Shown here: piece by piece, positions 33,793 through 40,895 of the stretch
How positions within the stretch are numbered: the stretch's first letter is position 1
Layout of the letters: each line of letters starts with the position of its first letter
Assembly (NCBI GenBank): GCA_900539155.1
Contig: UQBE01000014.1
Location: 1 to 40,895 of the forward strand
Direction of reading: 5' to 3'
Length of the DNA stretch: 40,895 nucleotides
Source of the DNA: an uncultured Porphyromonas sp.
GTDB taxonomy: Bacteria > Bacteroidota > Bacteroidia > Bacteroidales > Porphyromonadaceae
The notes under the pieces: model-generated
What the model was told of the DNA's origin: nothing
Seen by the model: only the letters and a program-made list of their open reading frames with translations
Databases searched by the model: none
Made by a program: the position numbers and the translations under genes

Positions 33793-34398
33793 ATGCAACA
33801 CACGATCCTCATCATCGAGCCACACAAGCTACTCGCGTATGGTCTACAACTAGCACTGCGTCGCGGATTCCCGGACTCCTCGGTACAGCTCTGTGTAGAC
33901 CTGATGGAGCGAGATGCCCTAAGACAGCATATTACCTTTGTCGCTCCTGATATAATCATCGCCGACCCGCTCCTGACGGGCGTACAGTACCACGCGGACC
34001 TGCTCCCTGCGGGCAAGGAGCCGACGCTCATTGCTGTCAACCATAGTCTCCTACCGGAGAACCTCTACAAGGGGTACAGCTTCGTCTGCTTGCCAACGGT
34101 TGACCCGCAGAGCTTGATACAGCAGATACAGGAAGCGGAGCAACCAGAGGTCGAGACGGTAGAGAGCGAAGAGTCGAAGCAGACGCCTCTCTCGCAGCGT
34201 GAGTGTGAGGTGGTCACCTGGGTCGCTCGCGGGCTGACGAATAAGGAGATAGCTGACATACTTCACCTCTCTCCGCACACGGTCGTCACGCACCGACGAA
34301 ACATTGCTGCTAAGCTAGACATTCACTCGCCCAGTGGCTTGACTATCTACGCCCTGATGAATAATCTCATCTCTATGGAGGAGGCGAAGGGTATCTGA
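33793..34398 (+). CDS. LuxR-type regulator with degenerate receiver domain
   Basis: This 201-residue protein has a receiver-like N-terminal domain (about 1-115) and a LuxR helix-turn-helix (about 132-195: PLSQRECEVVTWVARGLTNK, EIADILHLSPHTVVTHRRNI). The receiver is atypical. ILIIEPHK replaces the usual acidic pair, although an aspartate remains in DIIIADPLL, and the conserved lysine position reads FVCLPT. Phosphorylation control is therefore doubtful. It is translated with the hemerythrin gene (4-base gap) and may regulate it. No histidine kinase is nearby. Confidence 0.85.
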   Translation: MQHTILIIEPHKLLAYGLQLALRRGFPDSSVQLCVDLMERDALRQHITFVAPDIIIADPLLTGVQYHADLLPAGKEPTLIAVNHSLLPENLYKGYSFVCLPTVDPQSLIQQIQEAEQPEVETVESEESKQTPLSQRECEVVTWVARGLTNKEIADILHLSPHTVVTHRRNIAAKLDIHSPSGLTIYALMNNLISMEEAKGI

Positions 34399-34425
34399 GC
34401 GTAGACGTCTAGGACGTTAAAGATA

Positions 34426-34493
34426 AGAGGTTAGAAATTAGAGATTATACAGACCGACCGGATAACAGTCTGCTTCTCTAATTTCTAACCTCT
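34426..34493. terminator. 19-bp inverted repeat between convergent genes
   Basis: AGAGGTTAGAAATTAGAGA (34426-34444) is a perfect inverted repeat of 34475-34493, with a 30-base loop. It lies between the convergent LuxR-type and PduO-type genes and could end both transcripts. The arm shares TCTCTAATTTCTAA with 6007-6020. Confidence 0.55.
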
Positions 34494-34527
34494 AATGATT
34501 TAAATATCTAGGGTCTAAGATTTAATC

Positions 34528-35097
34528 TTACAGGGTGCTGTAACCTCGATTCCAGGTGACCTCAGAGCCATATGTGCGAACTGCCTCGGTGCGGGCGAGA
34601 ACGAAGAAGTAATCGCTCAGACGATTGACAAAGCGGACGATGAGGTCATCCACACGGCTCTCCTCACGGAGACGGTAGATATTGCGCTCGGCACGACGGC
34701 ATACAGTGCGGCATACGTGACAGAGTGCTGCGGAGCGTCCTCCAGAGGGGAGGACAAACTCTTTGAGCCGTGGGAGCGTAGCGTCCAGCTCGTCTATCTT
34801 GTGCTCGAGCTTCTCAATGTCGGTCGGGTCTATCTGCATAGCGGCGAGATACTCCTCTTGGTCAGGAGGCGTGGCGAGACTACCTGCCACGTTGAAGAGG
34901 ATGTGCTGGAGACGTAGCAGGAAGTCGTGCGTCTCGTCTGTCAGCTCCTCGGCGAGGAGGACGCCTATGTGACTATTGAGCTCGTCGATGGTGCCATAGC
35001 ACTCGAGACGGATGTGTCCCTTGGAGATACGCGTTCCGCCAACGAGGCCTGTCGTGCCGTCATCACCACGGCGGGTATATACGGGGCTTTTCTTCAT
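34528..35097 (-). CDS. PduO-type cob(I)alamin adenosyltransferase
   Basis: This 189-residue protein is a PduO/MMAB-type ATP:cob(I)alamin adenosyltransferase. It has the ATP-binding start YTRRGDDGTTGLVGGTRISK (residues 7-26), YGTIDELNSHIG, FVLPSGG, CRRAERNIYRL and RFVNRLSDYFFVLAR. It makes adenosylcobalamin for B12-dependent enzymes such as methylmalonyl-CoA mutase. It is unrelated in fold to CobO at 8770-9318, so the window carries two solutions to the same reaction. It follows the 35118-35567 gene by 20 bases. Confidence 0.95.
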   Translation of the reverse strand: MKKSPVYTRRGDDGTTGLVGGTRISKGHIRLECYGTIDELNSHIGVLLAEELTDETHDFLLRLQHILFNVAGSLATPPDQEEYLAAMQIDPTDIEKLEHKIDELDATLPRLKEFVLPSGGRSAALCHVCRTVCRRAERNIYRLREESRVDDLIVRFVNRLSDYFFVLARTEAVRTYGSEVTWNRGYSTL

Positions 35098-35117
35098 AGT
35101 TGTATGTTTCCTTTAGA

Positions 35118-35567
35118 TTAATGTCTGATGCGTGTCCAGAAGTTTTGGCAAGGCAGCTTACGGTCTAGTAGAAGCAGCTGACCACCCCCATAGTCAACCA
35201 TCATGCCGGCTGCTCTCTGGCGGAAGGGTCCTGGTACCCGTCTGCCGAGATGCCACAGGATAGAGCCACTGCCCCACGTCATCTCCTCTAGCGATGCGCC
35301 TTGCCATAAGATGAGTGCACGGTCATAGGTGCGGGCTTTGTCGTACTGCGTAACAAGCTCCGTGAGTGACCACTGGTGGAGTAGCTGCAGAGCGAGTTGC
35401 TTCTGCTGGGGGGATAGGAGGTCGGCACCCTCGGGTAGCTCCTCGAGATGCTCTGGGTAGTACGCTACGCCACGCTGGTCTAGTACTAAGGTGATAAGCC
35501 GAAAGGCTGTCGGCGAGTGGACGCCATGTCCTAGAGAGGTCCACCATCGTCTGAGGAGCGTAGCCAT
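35118..35567 (-). CDS. Short protein resembling the ends of a Bacteroidetes class I methyltransferase
   Basis: This 149-residue protein has an N-terminal WWTSLGHGVHSPTAFRLIT. This resembles the HGxHSPFxFxLI start of a Bacteroidetes class I SAM-dependent methyltransferase family. The C-terminus (VDYGGGQLLLLDRKLPCQNF) resembles the same family's last strands. The central part with the SAM-binding glycine loop seems to be missing, and the protein is well short of the ~240 residues I expect. The frame is intact, so it may be a reduced but functional protein rather than a pseudogene. It probably shares a transcript with the PduO-type gene. Confidence 0.55.
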   Translation of the reverse strand: MATLLRRWWTSLGHGVHSPTAFRLITLVLDQRGVAYYPEHLEELPEGADLLSPQQKQLALQLLHQWSLTELVTQYDKARTYDRALILWQGASLEEMTWGSGSILWHLGRRVPGPFRQRAAGMMVDYGGGQLLLLDRKLPCQNFWTRIRH

Positions 35568-35598
35568 AGTGTAGTCGGTTAGTCTATGATCTGACTAA

Positions 35599-35652
35599 AT
35601 AAAAAAGTTATGCGAAGACAGGCTAATGAAGTCACTAGCTTGCCTTCGCATA
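35599..35652 (-). terminator. Intrinsic terminator after the MliC-like lipoprotein
   Basis: TATGCGAAG (35609-35617) pairs with CTTCGCATA (35644-35652), with an inner GGCTA/TAGC stem. On the - strand it is followed by AACTTTTTTATT. Confidence 0.85.
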
Positions 35653-35673
35653 TCTATTCGCTGTGAGCTCTGA

Positions 35674-36084
35674 TTACTCAGCTACAGGAGCTGTCTCAGC
35701 CACGGGAGCCTCAACGACTAGAGCACCCTCGCAAAGCTGCTCCTCGCCCTTGCCGAAGTAGAAGGCATCGCCCTTCGTCCAGAAGTAGACACCCTCCTCG
35801 TTTGCCCACTTAACGCCATCAGCGCTCTGAGCGTTCTTCAGCTCATAGACGACGTTGCCCTCGACATCCTTGAGGGTTGCGTTCTCACGAGTCTCGCCAG
35901 TGACAGTCAGCTCAAAGTGCTGCTTGCCGTCAGCAGTAGCGTAGTTGAAGACTTCGGGCTCAGCAACTACAGGAGCCTCTACGACCATTGCGGTAGAGTC
36001 TACGGTAGTAGTTGCGTCCTTCTTCTCCGTGTTACAAGCTACTAGTGCTAGACCAGCAGCTACGATTAGCATAAACTTTTTCAT
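35674..36084 (-). CDS. Small lipoprotein, MliC-like
   Basis: This 136-residue protein has a lipoprotein signal (LALVACN, Cys17) and Val/Ala/Glu-Pro repeats on both sides of a compact beta domain. The domain (about 47-120) has the order FELTV, NATLKDVEGNVVYELKNA, VKWANEEGVYFWTKGDAFYF and a late Cys. This resembles MliC inhibitors of C-type lysozyme. The similarity is short and the name tentative; an unrelated small envelope lipoprotein is possible. It lies 14 bases after the MFS transporter and ends at a strong terminator. Confidence 0.55.
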   Translation of the reverse strand: MKKFMLIVAAGLALVACNTEKKDATTTVDSTAMVVEAPVVAEPEVFNYATADGKQHFELTVTGETRENATLKDVEGNVVYELKNAQSADGVKWANEEGVYFWTKGDAFYFGKGEEQLCEGALVVEAPVAETAPVAE

Positions 36085-36098
36085 ATTCGTATGATTGA

Positions 36099-37403
36099 TT
36101 AAAGTGAATAGCCTGAATTAGTCCCCGCCTGCTGCTCCTTGAAGCGGGAGCCCAGCAGGGCGTAGTAAAGCATATATAGCTCGCCTGCTACGACGAGTAG
36201 CCAGGTATAGTGATAACCTCCTAGAAGGTCTGCCAGAACACTCTGGAGGAATGGTAAGAGCGCTCCACCGATGAGTCCCATCAGCAGTACGCCAGAGGCT
36301 CTCGTAGCGAGGCTCCCCAGTCCTTTGAGCGCCAGCGAATAGATGGCACCCCACATGACCGAGTGGCATAGTCCCACAGCGATGAGCCAGTAGGGCTGGT
36401 TCGTCACGACAGCAATTAGGATGAGGACGGCGGAGAGTACCGTGGCGGTCCACAGCAATGTGCGGTCGGAGACACGGCTTAAGAAGCTACTGATGAAGCG
36501 TCCTGCCAGCATCGCTGCCCAGTAGAGTGTAGCGTAGAGAGCGACGGTATTATAGCTCAGCGCAAGGTCGTTTTGACCATATAAGATGATGTTGGCTCCG
36601 ATGCAGACCTCGACGCCGACATAGCAGAAGAGCGCTATACAGCCGAGTCGCACGCGTCGTATGCTCCACACCGTTTTGAAGCTCACCTGAGCATCCTCAC
36701 TGCTGGTCGTCCCCTCGATATGCGGGACGTGGAGACGCTTGACTACGTAGGAGAGGATGAGTACGACACCCATCAAGATGATCATCGGCACGATTACCTC
36801 TTGGATCTGTACATCCTTCAGATCCTCTACGCCACCGAAGATGACCATAGAGACGAAGAGTGGCGCCAGCATAGTCATCGTTGAGTTACCCACTCCTCCT
36901 ATGTTTTGTCTCTGTACCGCCGAGGTGCCTGGTACGGCGCAGGCGATAAGATAAGGATTGACTGACGACTGCATGAAGGTAATCCCCGCACCGCAGACGA
37001 AAGAGCCGAGCAGGAAGATGAAGTAGCTTGCTGGTAGCTGCACCGACTCTGAGAGCGTGAGCCATAGAGAGGTGTGCATGAATAGAAGCGCCGAGAGGAC
37101 GAAAAGAAGGATACCTCCTGCCAGCATAATCAAGCCTCGGACAATTGTCATCTTGTAGCCATGCCGCTCCACAAAGCGTGCCGAGGTAGGCCCTAGCACG
37201 AGGTACGAGAGGAAGAAAGCGAAGATGAGCAGCGTCGTAAAGCTATTTGTCCATCCCCCTGCGGAGTGTAGGTAAGCACTCTGGATCGGAGCCTGAAACT
37301 GCTGATTGATGCTCGTGATGAAGCCGATGACGGTCATCATAATCACCATAGTTATAAAGGGCCCGAGGTAGTTCGGCTTGGGACCTGTCATAGGAGTTGG
37401 CAT
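36099..37403 (-). CDS. MFS sugar transporter, FucP/GlcP family
   Basis: This 434-residue inner-membrane protein has about twelve transmembrane helices and the features of the FucP-type sugar:H+ symporter family. These are an N-terminal MTVIGFITSINQQFQAPIQSA, GAGITFMQSSVNPYLIACAVPG with a following QNIGGVGNSTMTMLAP, and the late segment SVMWGAIYSLALKGLGSLATRASGVLLMGLIGGALLP. The likely substrate is a hexose or fucose, but this cannot be fixed from sequence. It has its own promoter just after the pnp terminator and probably shares a transcript with the lipoprotein gene. Confidence 0.88.
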   Translation of the reverse strand: MPTPMTGPKPNYLGPFITMVIMMTVIGFITSINQQFQAPIQSAYLHSAGGWTNSFTTLLIFAFFLSYLVLGPTSARFVERHGYKMTIVRGLIMLAGGILLFVLSALLFMHTSLWLTLSESVQLPASYFIFLLGSFVCGAGITFMQSSVNPYLIACAVPGTSAVQRQNIGGVGNSTMTMLAPLFVSMVIFGGVEDLKDVQIQEVIVPMIILMGVVLILSYVVKRLHVPHIEGTTSSEDAQVSFKTVWSIRRVRLGCIALFCYVGVEVCIGANIILYGQNDLALSYNTVALYATLYWAAMLAGRFISSFLSRVSDRTLLWTATVLSAVLILIAVVTNQPYWLIAVGLCHSVMWGAIYSLALKGLGSLATRASGVLLMGLIGGALLPFLQSVLADLLGGYHYTWLLVVAGELYMLYYALLGSRFKEQQAGTNSGYSL

Positions 37404-37428
37404 ACGAACTTGCTAGTCTATTCCACTG

Positions 37429-37436
37429 CAAAGGTA
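37429..37436 (-). promoter_or_regulatory. -7 box of the MFS transporter gene
   Basis: On the - strand TACCTTTG matches TAnnTTTG, 26 bases before the ATG. It abuts the T run of the pnp terminator. Confidence 0.5.
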
Positions 37437-37525
37437 TAAAAAAAGGAGTCACCTACCACACTTGCTCTGCCCATAGCGCGCTACGGGTCTCCGAGCGAGG
37501 AGAGCTTAGTGGTGGGTGACTCCTT
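37433..37525 (-). terminator. Intrinsic terminator after pnp
   Basis: A 17-bp stem with one G-T wobble (37443-37459 with 37509-37525, outer part AAGGAGTCACC) is followed on the - strand by an 8-base T run. A small secondary hairpin lies in the loop. Confidence 0.88.
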
Positions 37526-37587
37526 ATTTATATAGTATCAGATGTCGTACGGTACTGCCCCTGCTGGGCAGTAGGTACGCAGTCTAT

Positions 37588-39804
37588 TTAGTCTCTGTCG
37601 TCACGATGCTCACGACGAGGACGGCGCTCACGACGCTCGCCATCATCACGACGCTCACGGCGTGGACGACGCTCTGGCTCTACATAGCCCTCGGGCTTAG
37701 GTAGGAGTGCCTTGCGGGAGAGGCTAAACTTGCCAGTCTTGGGGTCGATCTCGATGAGCTTGACATCAATCTTGTCGCCCTCCTTGAGACCTGTATCCTC
37801 AATCGTGGCAAAGCGCTTCCAGTCTATCTCGCTGATGTGAAGCAGTCCATCCTTGCCAGGCATGAACTGTACGAAGCAGCCATATGGCATTACTGAGGAG
37901 ATAGTTCCCTGATAGACCTCGCCTACCTCTGGAGTAGCGACTATGGCGCGCACCATAGCGATAGCAGCGTCGAGCGACTCCTTGTTGGAGCTACTTATCT
38001 CGACGATACCACAGTTGTCCACCTCTTCGATATTAACTGTAGCACCGCTCTGCTCTTGGATGCCCTGGATGATTTTACCGCCCGGGCCAATGACCGCTCC
38101 GATGAACTCCTTACCGATGCGAAGTGTCTCGATGCGTGGTGCATGAGGCTTCATATCTGGACGAGCCTCTGGTTGTGCCTCCTCGATTTTGTCTAGGATG
38201 TGCATACGACCTGCCTTAGCCTGTGCCAAGGCTTTTGCCAAAATCTCATAGCTCAAGCCGTCAACCTTGATATCCATCTGCGTCGCAGTGATACCGTCAC
38301 GTGTGCCGGTTACCTTAAAGTCCATATCACCGAGGTGGTCCTCGTCGCCGAGGATGTCGGAGAGGATAGCGTAGTTGGTACCCTTGTTCTCACTAATCAA
38401 GCCCATAGCGATACCAGAGACCGGCTTCTTCATCTGGACACCAGCATCACGCAGTGCGAGCGTGCCAGCGCAGACCGTCGCCATAGAGGACGAACCGTTG
38501 GACTCGAGGATGTCGCTCATCACGCGAATTACGTAGGGGTAATCCTCTGGAATCATACGCTTCAGCGCACGGTGTGCTAGGTTCCCGTGCCCTATCTCAC
38601 GACGGCTGATGCCACGCGAAGCTTTTGCCTCGCCGGTGGAGAAAGGCGGGAAGTTGTAATGCAGGAGGAAGCGCTCCTTGCCGTAGTTAAGCACATCGTC
38701 GACCAGCTTCTCATCGCTCTTGGTGCCGAGCGTCACTGTGGATAGAGACTGCGTCTCACCACGTGTGAAGATGGCCGACCCGTGAGGACCTGGCAGACAG
38801 TCCGTCTCGATCCAGATAGGACGTATCTCGTCGGTGCGACGACCATCGAGACGCTTGCCCTCGTCGAGGATCATACGACGCATAGCCGCCTTCTCCATAT
38901 CGTGGTAGTAGCGGTCGATGATCATACCCTTCTCCTCGAGCTCCTCTTCGGTGAACTGCGCCTTGAACTCCTCGACGATAGCCTCAAAGGCATCGCCACG
39001 AGCGTGCTTGTCCGTGCCAGCCGTTGCGACCTTGTAAATCTTGTCGTAGAGCTCACGCTGCATACGCTCTCGTAGCTCCTCGTCCTGCTCCTCGGCGGGG
39101 TACTCACGCTTCGTCAGCTTACCGACAGCCTCCGAGAGCTCTAGCTGAGCCTGGCACTGTACCTTGATAGCCTCGTGAGCCACCTTGATTGCTTCGAGCA
39201 TTTCCTCTTCCTGGACCTCTTCCATCTCGCCCTCGACCATCATAATGTTGTCGAGTGTCGCTGCGACCATCAGGTCAATGTCAGCTCGCTCCAGTTGCTC
39301 GAAAGTAGGATTGACGACAAACTCCCCATCAATGCGCGCTACGCGCACCTCACTTATGGGGCCGCCAAAAGGAATATCAGAGACTGCCAGCGCTGCCGAC
39401 GCAGCTAGCCCAGCAAGTGCGTCAGGCATATCGACACCATCTGAGGAGAAGAGGATAATGTTTACGTAAACCTCTGCATGGTAGTCATCTGGGAAGAGTG
39501 GACGCAGTGCGCGGTCCACTAGACGGCAGGTTAATATCTCATAGTCCGAGGCGCGTCCCTCACGGCGTGTGAAGCCTCCGGGGAAGCGACCTATGGCAGA
39601 AAACTTCTCTTTGTACTCCACCTGTAGTGGCATAAAGTCTACATCGGGCTTAGCCTCCTTGGCAGCCGTCACAGCTGCGAGCAGTACGGTAGAGCCCATA
39701 GTGACGGTGACAGCACCGTCGGCTTGCTTAGCAAGCTTGCCCGTCTCGATGGTAATCGTGCGACCATCGGGTAGGGTAATTGTCTTATTGACCGGATTGA
39801 TCAT
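37588..39804 (-). CDS. pnp: Polyribonucleotide nucleotidyltransferase (PNPase)
   Basis: The 738-residue enzyme degrades RNA 3' to 5' using phosphate. It contains two RNase PH domains (first with FMPLQVEYKEKFSAIGRFPGG, second with FTRGETQSLSTVTLGT and PPFSTGEAKASRGISRREIGHG). A KH domain (IGKEFIGAVIGPGGKIIQGI), an S1 domain (VYQGTISSVMPYGCFVQFMPG) and an Arg/Asp/Glu-rich tail of about 35 residues follow. The ATG at 39804 (MINPVNKTITLPDGR) is the family start; in-frame sequence further upstream overlaps the promoter. It is a single-gene unit. Confidence 0.96.
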   Translation of the reverse strand: MINPVNKTITLPDGRTITIETGKLAKQADGAVTVTMGSTVLLAAVTAAKEAKPDVDFMPLQVEYKEKFSAIGRFPGGFTRREGRASDYEILTCRLVDRALRPLFPDDYHAEVYVNIILFSSDGVDMPDALAGLAASAALAVSDIPFGGPISEVRVARIDGEFVVNPTFEQLERADIDLMVAATLDNIMMVEGEMEEVQEEEMLEAIKVAHEAIKVQCQAQLELSEAVGKLTKREYPAEEQDEELRERMQRELYDKIYKVATAGTDKHARGDAFEAIVEEFKAQFTEEELEEKGMIIDRYYHDMEKAAMRRMILDEGKRLDGRRTDEIRPIWIETDCLPGPHGSAIFTRGETQSLSTVTLGTKSDEKLVDDVLNYGKERFLLHYNFPPFSTGEAKASRGISRREIGHGNLAHRALKRMIPEDYPYVIRVMSDILESNGSSSMATVCAGTLALRDAGVQMKKPVSGIAMGLISENKGTNYAILSDILGDEDHLGDMDFKVTGTRDGITATQMDIKVDGLSYEILAKALAQAKAGRMHILDKIEEAQPEARPDMKPHAPRIETLRIGKEFIGAVIGPGGKIIQGIQEQSGATVNIEEVDNCGIVEISSSNKESLDAAIAMVRAIVATPEVGEVYQGTISSVMPYGCFVQFMPGKDGLLHISEIDWKRFATIEDTGLKEGDKIDVKLIEIDPKTGKFSLSRKALLPKPEGYVEPERRPRRERRDDGERRERRPRREHRDDRD

Positions 39805-39857
39805 AAAAATCGTCTGATTACTTAGTTCTATTTGTCTTATACCTCGATAAAATCGTT

Positions 39858-39886
39858 CAAAGTTACAAAAAGAAAAGCAGACCACA
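39858..39886 (-). promoter_or_regulatory. Promoter of pnp
   Basis: On the - strand TAACTTTG (39858-39865) with TTG (39884-39886) 18 bases upstream. It is 54 bases before the ATG. Confidence 0.55.
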
Positions 39887-39909
39887 ATACTTTCACACCG
39901 CCTCACTTG

Positions 39910-39946
39910 GGGCACTTCGTGTTGCACTTACTACTGGAAAGTGCCC
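39910..39946 (-). terminator. Hairpin between the DUF6624-like gene and pnp
   Basis: GGGCACTT (39910-39917) pairs with AAGTGCCC (39939-39946). It is 62 bases past the stop at 40008. No T run follows, so the role is uncertain. Confidence 0.35.
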
Positions 39947-40007
39947 ACAACAAAGCAGTCGGTATGACAGCAATAGATTAGAATCCTGTACAGATGGACG
40001 TACAGCA

Positions 40008-40607
40008 CTAATATACAAATAGACTGTCCGGAAGCACTGGTAGTCCTAAGTCTTGTCTGAGGCTGTCAGATAGTGCCTGATCTCTCTTTTGAGGATAGGG
40101 CTGTTGTAGCCACTGTCGAAACCCCGAAAAGTATAATGTGCGTTTCTCTTTCATCACATAATACTTATCAAGCAGGGTGGCTACAAATTCGGCAGGTAGT
40201 CTACCAGCTTCCACCTCTCGCTTCAAGAGGTCATAAGTATGTGGCTCTATCAGCCTTTGAGGATTATGTAGTAACACTGCGGGCAGGGCTTCCAATAGGT
40301 ATCCGAAAGAGTCGTTGTACTTCCCTAAGTCTTTGATATACCCATAATGCTCGATGACCCAAATTGCTTTGGAGAAGCAGAGACTATCAGTATGAAGATT
40401 AAAAGCCCGACTGTTTGCGAAGAAAAGACTGGAGTTGTCTCTAATACCTTGATCTAGTGCTCTAATCTCAGCTAGTGTTATCGCAATACTATCCAATCGT
40501 GTGATCTCTGAGTCAAGCTTTCTCTGAGGATTTGAATTGGTCGCAATAGGTGCACACGCTGTCAAGAGACAAGCGACGATTGTAAGAGCAAGTTTAATAC
40601 GTCTCAT
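40008..40607 (-). CDS. Lipoprotein with DUF6624-like domain
   Basis: This 199-residue protein has a lipoprotein signal (LLTACA, Cys18). The body has an ALDQGIRDN motif, a middle AIWVIEHYGY, and a helical part with LPAVLLHNPQRLIEPHTYDLLKREVEAGRLP followed by FVATLLDKYYVMKEKRTLYFSGF. This order matches the pattern I recall for DUF6624 (DQxxR, GW, QH, LLDR, Q-x-YG), but several positions are altered. Function unknown. The region is more AT-rich than the core genes. Confidence 0.6.
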   Translation of the reverse strand: MRRIKLALTIVACLLTACAPIATNSNPQRKLDSEITRLDSIAITLAEIRALDQGIRDNSSLFFANSRAFNLHTDSLCFSKAIWVIEHYGYIKDLGKYNDSFGYLLEALPAVLLHNPQRLIEPHTYDLLKREVEAGRLPAEFVATLLDKYYVMKEKRTLYFSGFRQWLQQPYPQKRDQALSDSLRQDLGLPVLPDSLFVY

Positions 40608-40650
40608 TATGGTCTGTGATTTTCGTTAGTTGAATTATCCTATTCGCTTG

Positions 40651-40681
40651 CAAAGGTAGACATCTATCTTGACACGTCCAA
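40651..40681 (-). promoter_or_regulatory. Promoter of the DUF6624-like lipoprotein gene
   Basis: On the - strand TACCTTTG (40651-40658) with TTG (40679-40681) 20 bases upstream. It is 44 bases before the ATG. Confidence 0.55.
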
Positions 40682-40702
40682 AAGCTACAAGGGATTGTGA
40701 TT

Positions 40703-40895
40703 CTACTTTAAGTACACCTCCTCGAAGTTATACCCCTTTGGGGCTCGTCCTAGTTTAAAAAGATCATATTGAAGTTGGTAGGGGAAGCTTCCCGGTATGA
40801 ACTTCTTATTGAATAAGCAGTGTGTATCAATACTGCTATCCAATACTACTCCTCCTTTGAGATATAGTTCTATACTTTCCCCATCAAGCATATGC
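40703..40895 (-). CDS. Partial hypothetical gene, C-terminal end
   Basis: The last 60-odd codons of a gene on the - strand are visible (ELYLKGGVVLDSSIDTHC, GSFPYQLQYDLFKLGRAPKG, NFEEVYLK). The frame remains open to the right edge, so the true start is probably outside the window, although an ATG at 40891 exists. I do not recognise the family. It is followed at 44 bases by the promoter of the DUF6624-like gene. Confidence 0.5.
   Translation of the reverse strand, partial: HMLDGESIELYLKGGVVLDSSIDTHCLFNKKFIPGSFPYQLQYDLFKLGRAPKGYNFEEVYLK

Overview
The window looks like a chromosomal segment of a Bacteroidota species, most likely a Porphyromonas of the asaccharolytica type. The evidence is the gene content (a six-gene Na+-NQR operon, fused RibBA, DUF3575/DUF3868 envelope proteins, a long LptF/G-type permease, a glutaminyl-cyclase-like lipoprotein), the absence of strong Shine-Dalgarno sequences, and a recurring TAnnTTTG -7 box ahead of most transcription units. 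The genus is an inference from protein resemblance; no search was run.

Layout, left to right. At 0.2-5.9 kb on the + strand, lptD is followed by two overlapping rhomboid genes and a membrane-anchored endonuclease/exonuclease/phosphatase gene. At 6.0-7.7 kb a rhuM-like gene sits between two repeat elements. At 7.8-12.7 kb a compact six-gene + operon encodes an M48 lipoprotein protease, CobO, a glutaminyl-cyclase-like M28 lipoprotein, SufE, a DUF2156 protein and a GNAT protein. tRNA-Lys(CTT) at 12.9 kb has a clean promoter and terminator. About 0.9 kb of non-coding repeat DNA follows (13.06-13.93 kb), with a 21-22-nt phased array. Next come the - strand OmpA/DUF3868 and DUF3575 genes, then the - strand nqrABCDEF operon (22.3 to 16.3 kb).

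A DUF2130 gene (+) at 22.6-24.0 kb is followed by the - strand run nusB, lptF/G-like, ribBA and two tandem DUF6263-like genes (30.2 to 24.1 kb). The 30.2-31.2 kb gap is filled with nested repeats. Then slyD-aroC (+), and a Ric/hemerythrin plus LuxR-type regulator pair (+). On the - strand lie PduO-type adenosyltransferase with a shortened methyltransferase-like protein, then an MFS sugar transporter with an MliC-like lipoprotein, then pnp, a DUF6624-like lipoprotein, and a partial gene running off the right edge.

Most genes are core envelope, respiration, cofactor and RNA functions. Envelope biogenesis appears at both ends of the Lpt route (LptD and an LptF/G-type permease). Cobalamin adenosylation is encoded twice by unrelated enzymes. 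I see no CRISPR array, rRNA, transposase, phage or recognisable defence cassette. The most unusual content is non-coding: (i) a palindrome-rich element carrying about six CCACGTGG sites, present as two inverted 211-bp copies plus a deletion remnant; (ii) a 179-bp inverted-terminal-repeat element with solo hairpin derivatives; (iii) a composite of both bounded by 22-bp inverted repeats; and (iv) the phased array at 13.1-13.4 kb. These repeats border the rhuM-like and DUF2130 genes. All reading was by eye, so percent identities and family names are estimates.
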